The position numbers were made by a program, and so were the translations under genes. A stretch of DNA of 5,252 bases from Bacillota bacterium (GTDB lineage Bacteria > Bacillota > Clostridia > Christensenellales > Aristaeellaceae): positions 1-5,252 of the forward strand of contig JAEVZE010000384.1 of NCBI GenBank assembly GCA_023392395.1, read 5' to 3'. Shown here in pieces: positions 4,830 to 5,252 of this stretch (the stretch's first letter is position 1; every line of letters starts with the position of its first letter). The notes under the pieces were generated by a model. It worked only from the letters and a program-made list of their open reading frames with translations. It did no database searches and was not told the origin of the DNA.

Positions 4830-5252
4830 TTATGCTTCAACGGGCGCTGCCGGCGCTTCGGCCTGCTCGCCCTGGCGGCCTTCCAGCACCGCGTCGGCCA
4901 GCTTGCCGGCGATCAGCTTGACGGCGCGGATGGCGTCGTCGTTGCCGGGGATGACGTAATCGATTTCGTCAGGATCGCAGTTGGTGTCCACGATGCCGAC
5001 GATCGGGATGCCCAGAATGCGGGCTTCGGCGACGGCGATGCGCTCCTTGCGGGGATCGACGATGAACAGCGCGCCGGGCAACTTCTTCATCTCGCGGATG
5101 CCGCCCAGGTTCTTTTCGAGCTTTTCGCGCTCGGCGTTGAGCTTGATGACTTCCTTCTTGGGAAGCACTTCGAACTGGCCGTTCCGCTCCATCGCGTCGA
5201 TGACGTTCAGGCGCTCGATCCGGGAGCGGATGGTCTTGAAGTTGGTCAGCGT
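4830..5252 (-). CDS. rpsB: 30S ribosomal protein S2, 5' end cut by window edge
   Basis: S2 is a late-assembling protein of the small subunit at the head-body junction, needed to recruit S1. The 140 visible residues are the C-terminal part: TLTNFKTIRSRIERL at the very edge (1-15), FEVLPKKEVIKL (about 27-38), EKNLGGIREMKKLPGALFIVD (about 47-67), PRKERIAVAEARILGIPIVG, then NCDPDEIDYVIPGNDDAIRAVKL and a variable Ala/Glu-rich tail. By comparison with E. coli S2, about 100 N-terminal residues and the start codon lie beyond the right edge. The reading frame is open to base 5252, so the ATG at 5192 is internal (Met21 of the fragment). The gene leads into tsf after 34 nt, the universal rpsB-tsf pairing. 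The promoter and any S2-binding leader are outside the window. Confidence 0.98.
   Translation of the reverse strand, partial: TLTNFKTIRSRIERLNVIDAMERNGQFEVLPKKEVIKLNAEREKLEKNLGGIREMKKLPGALFIVDPRKERIAVAEARILGIPIVGIVDTNCDPDEIDYVIPGNDDAIRAVKLIAGKLADAVLEGRQGEQAEAPAAPVEA

Noticed and set aside
4796..4840. N-terminal extension of tsf from an ATG at 4840
   Set aside because: It overlaps the end of rpsB and adds residues unlike EF-Ts, while the ATG at 4795 has GGAGGG at good spacing.
5190..5192. ATG at 5192 as the start of rpsB
   Set aside because: The S2 frame continues upstream as TLTNFKTIRSRIERL to the window edge, so this Met is internal.
1..5252. Mobile element, CRISPR array, defence system, tRNA or rRNA
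   Set aside because: No transposase or integrase motifs, spaced direct repeats, or RNA gene structures were seen. The gene content is a conserved housekeeping cluster.

Overview
All genes in this window lie on the minus strand, so the biology reads from the right edge to the left. In transcription order they are rpsB (3' part), tsf, pyrH, frr, a 60-codon small ORF, uppS, cdsA and dxr (5' part). This is the classic rpsB-tsf-pyrH-frr-uppS-cdsA-dxr chromosomal cluster of the Firmicutes. The gene order, the strong purine-rich Shine-Dalgarno sites, the short EF-Ts, the TTG/GTG starts and the GC-rich coding sequence suggest a high-GC Clostridia-type bacterium, possibly an uncultured gut lineage. 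That placement is an inference from gene order and protein style only. There is no sign of mobile DNA, CRISPR, tRNA or rRNA.

The layout suggests three transcriptional blocks. Block 1 (about 4830-5252 and 4133-4795) is rpsB and tsf, separated by 34 nt and closed by a strong rho-independent terminator at 4095-4127. Block 2 is pyrH (3173-3877). It is preceded by a structured non-coding stretch (3878-4094) with several inverted repeats, including a 14-bp perfect palindrome, and followed by a 17-bp hairpin (3129-3165). Block 3 starts at a good sigma-A-type promoter (-35 TTGCCA at 3094-3099, 17-bp spacer, -10 TACAAT at 3071-3076). It runs frr, small ORF, uppS, cdsA, dxr with ATGA overlaps or gaps of at most 9 nt, which implies one translationally coupled operon.

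Functionally the cluster couples translation (ribosomal protein S2, EF-Ts, ribosome recycling factor) with UMP phosphorylation and the lipid side of envelope synthesis. DXR feeds the MEP isoprenoid pathway, UppS builds the undecaprenyl carrier used for peptidoglycan, and CdsA makes CDP-diacylglycerol for phospholipids. The least familiar element is the 60-aa ORF tucked by four-base overlaps between frr and uppS. Its sequence resembles a PASTA repeat but it lacks any signal peptide or membrane anchor.

The window is mostly a conserved housekeeping locus. The points worth a second look are the small PASTA-like ORF, the structured tsf-pyrH spacer, the terminator/promoter break between pyrH and frr, and a Ser-to-Cys change at a phosphate-binding position of DXR.
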